Assembly (NCBI GenBank): GCA_030867875.1
Contig: JAOWCC010000655.1
Span: 7,710,269 to 7,774,268, forward strand
Reading direction: 5' to 3'
Source: Actinernus sp. WN-2022
Taxonomy: Eukaryota; Cnidaria; Anthozoa; Actiniaria; Actinernidae
DNA: 64,000 bases
The notes beneath the pieces are model-generated. The model ran no database searches, was not told where the DNA came from, and saw only the letters and a program-made list of their open reading frames with translations. The position numbers and the translations under genes were made by a program. Position 1 is the first letter of the stretch, and every line of letters begins with the position of its first letter. This document shows positions 63,413 through 64,000 of the stretch, piece by piece.

Positions 63413-64000
63413 ATACATGTACAGTTATGTTTTGTATGTCATTTAATATTGACTGGCTCATTTTTTGACTTTCAAAATTCTGTGAAATCATATAAATTTA
63501 ATATACAATGTATAACCCACTGTCAGTACATTGTACTGTTTGCAAAGCTTGCCCTATCTTTTAGGAATATGAATGAAAACAGCTCTAATTTTGGACAATT
63601 AAGCCACTGGAAGAGAGCCAGAGGACATCACGAAGGCTGATGAAGGCTGAAAGCTACTTGGGCTTGTTTTTAGTAGGTTTTGTGAGGGGTTTTCATTGTG
63701 TTTTTTTTGTGTTTCTGTTTTGACACACATCAAAAAAATCCTGAACTTCAATCCAAATCCTGACTCTCTACAGTTGGTGATCTTTTTTATCCTTTGGCTG
63801 CTAAACCTACAAAATGTAGCTATAAAGGTTGTCTGTTTGGTGCTTTAGGTTGTAGGGTAAAAGTTTCAGAGGGGGTAGGCCCCTTATCGCATTTGTGTCC
63901 ATTACCTTAAGCATGCAGTAATAATTATTTATTTGAGGTGGGTGTAGGAAAATGTGGTACAGAGAAATGTAGTGTTAAGAATGGCATGGTTCACAGTTGT
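63413..64000. other. Prune intron or upstream sequence, nothing recognised
   Basis: No exon or complete repeat was recognised at the right edge. Confidence 0.4.

Noticed and set aside
63637..63660. CTGATGA followed by GAAA, a possible hammerhead
   Set aside because: The intervening AGGCT cannot form helix II and no helix I partner exists.

Overview
The window is nuclear DNA of an animal. Protein-coding exons are small, have GT/AG borders and consistent reading phase, and lie far apart in introns filled with LINEs, tRNA-derived SINEs, TTAA-flanked DNA-transposon remnants, foldback elements and minisatellites. The mix (L2/CR1-type LINEs, very many foldback MITEs, a hammerhead-ribozyme tandem element, a prune homologue and an alpha2delta-like gene) fits an anthozoan cnidarian such as a stony coral. 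That placement is inference; no species-diagnostic locus is present.

Two host genes, both on the minus strand, could be assembled by eye. (1) Positions 1094-38839: the first ten coding exons (543 codons) of a secreted or membrane-anchored protein. It has a signal peptide, a carboxypeptidase-regulatory-like beta domain, a YfaP/DUF2135-like domain, and then the N-terminal helical region, VWA_N and start of the VWA domain of the calcium-channel alpha2delta/CACHD1 family. The gene runs off the left edge. (2) Positions 47589-62526: the last three coding exons of a prune-type DHH phosphoesterase (exopolyphosphatase family), with the stop codon at 47589. The upstream exon(s) lie beyond the right edge.

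Layout: 1-0.84 kb, 184-bp higher-order minisatellite. 1-39 kb, alpha2delta-like gene. Its introns hold a hammerhead-ribozyme element (12.1-12.85 kb), a 32-bp minisatellite (13.9-14.9 kb), a 42-bp array (17.2-17.8 kb), an L2-type LINE whose endonuclease region is duplicated in frame (20.1-24.85 kb), a large TTAA foldback (25.5-26.3 kb) and a 56-copy 59-bp satellite (27.1-30.4 kb). 38.8-47.6 kb, intergenic DNA with LINE relics, two palindromes, a foldback element and a 5'-truncated LINE (44.2-46.7 kb). 47.6-64 kb, prune gene. Its introns hold a 151-bp array, a piggyBac-like TTAA element, a 308-bp palindrome with a 7-bp direct flank, unrecognised coding remnants (51.9-55.0 kb), a long-TIR element (56.6-58.2 kb) and a CRE-rich 158-bp array (59.8-60.7 kb).

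The most notable object is the 12088-12854 insertion. It has an A-B-A-B-A tandem structure with a 348-bp period, is flanked by TTAGA, and carries a hammerhead ribozyme on the minus strand in each unit, one with an intact core and one decayed. This matches the organisation of animal retrozymes. A second copy of the host repeat at 46.7-47.1 kb shows the empty site. The two genes are not evidently related in function; they are simply neighbours on the same strand.
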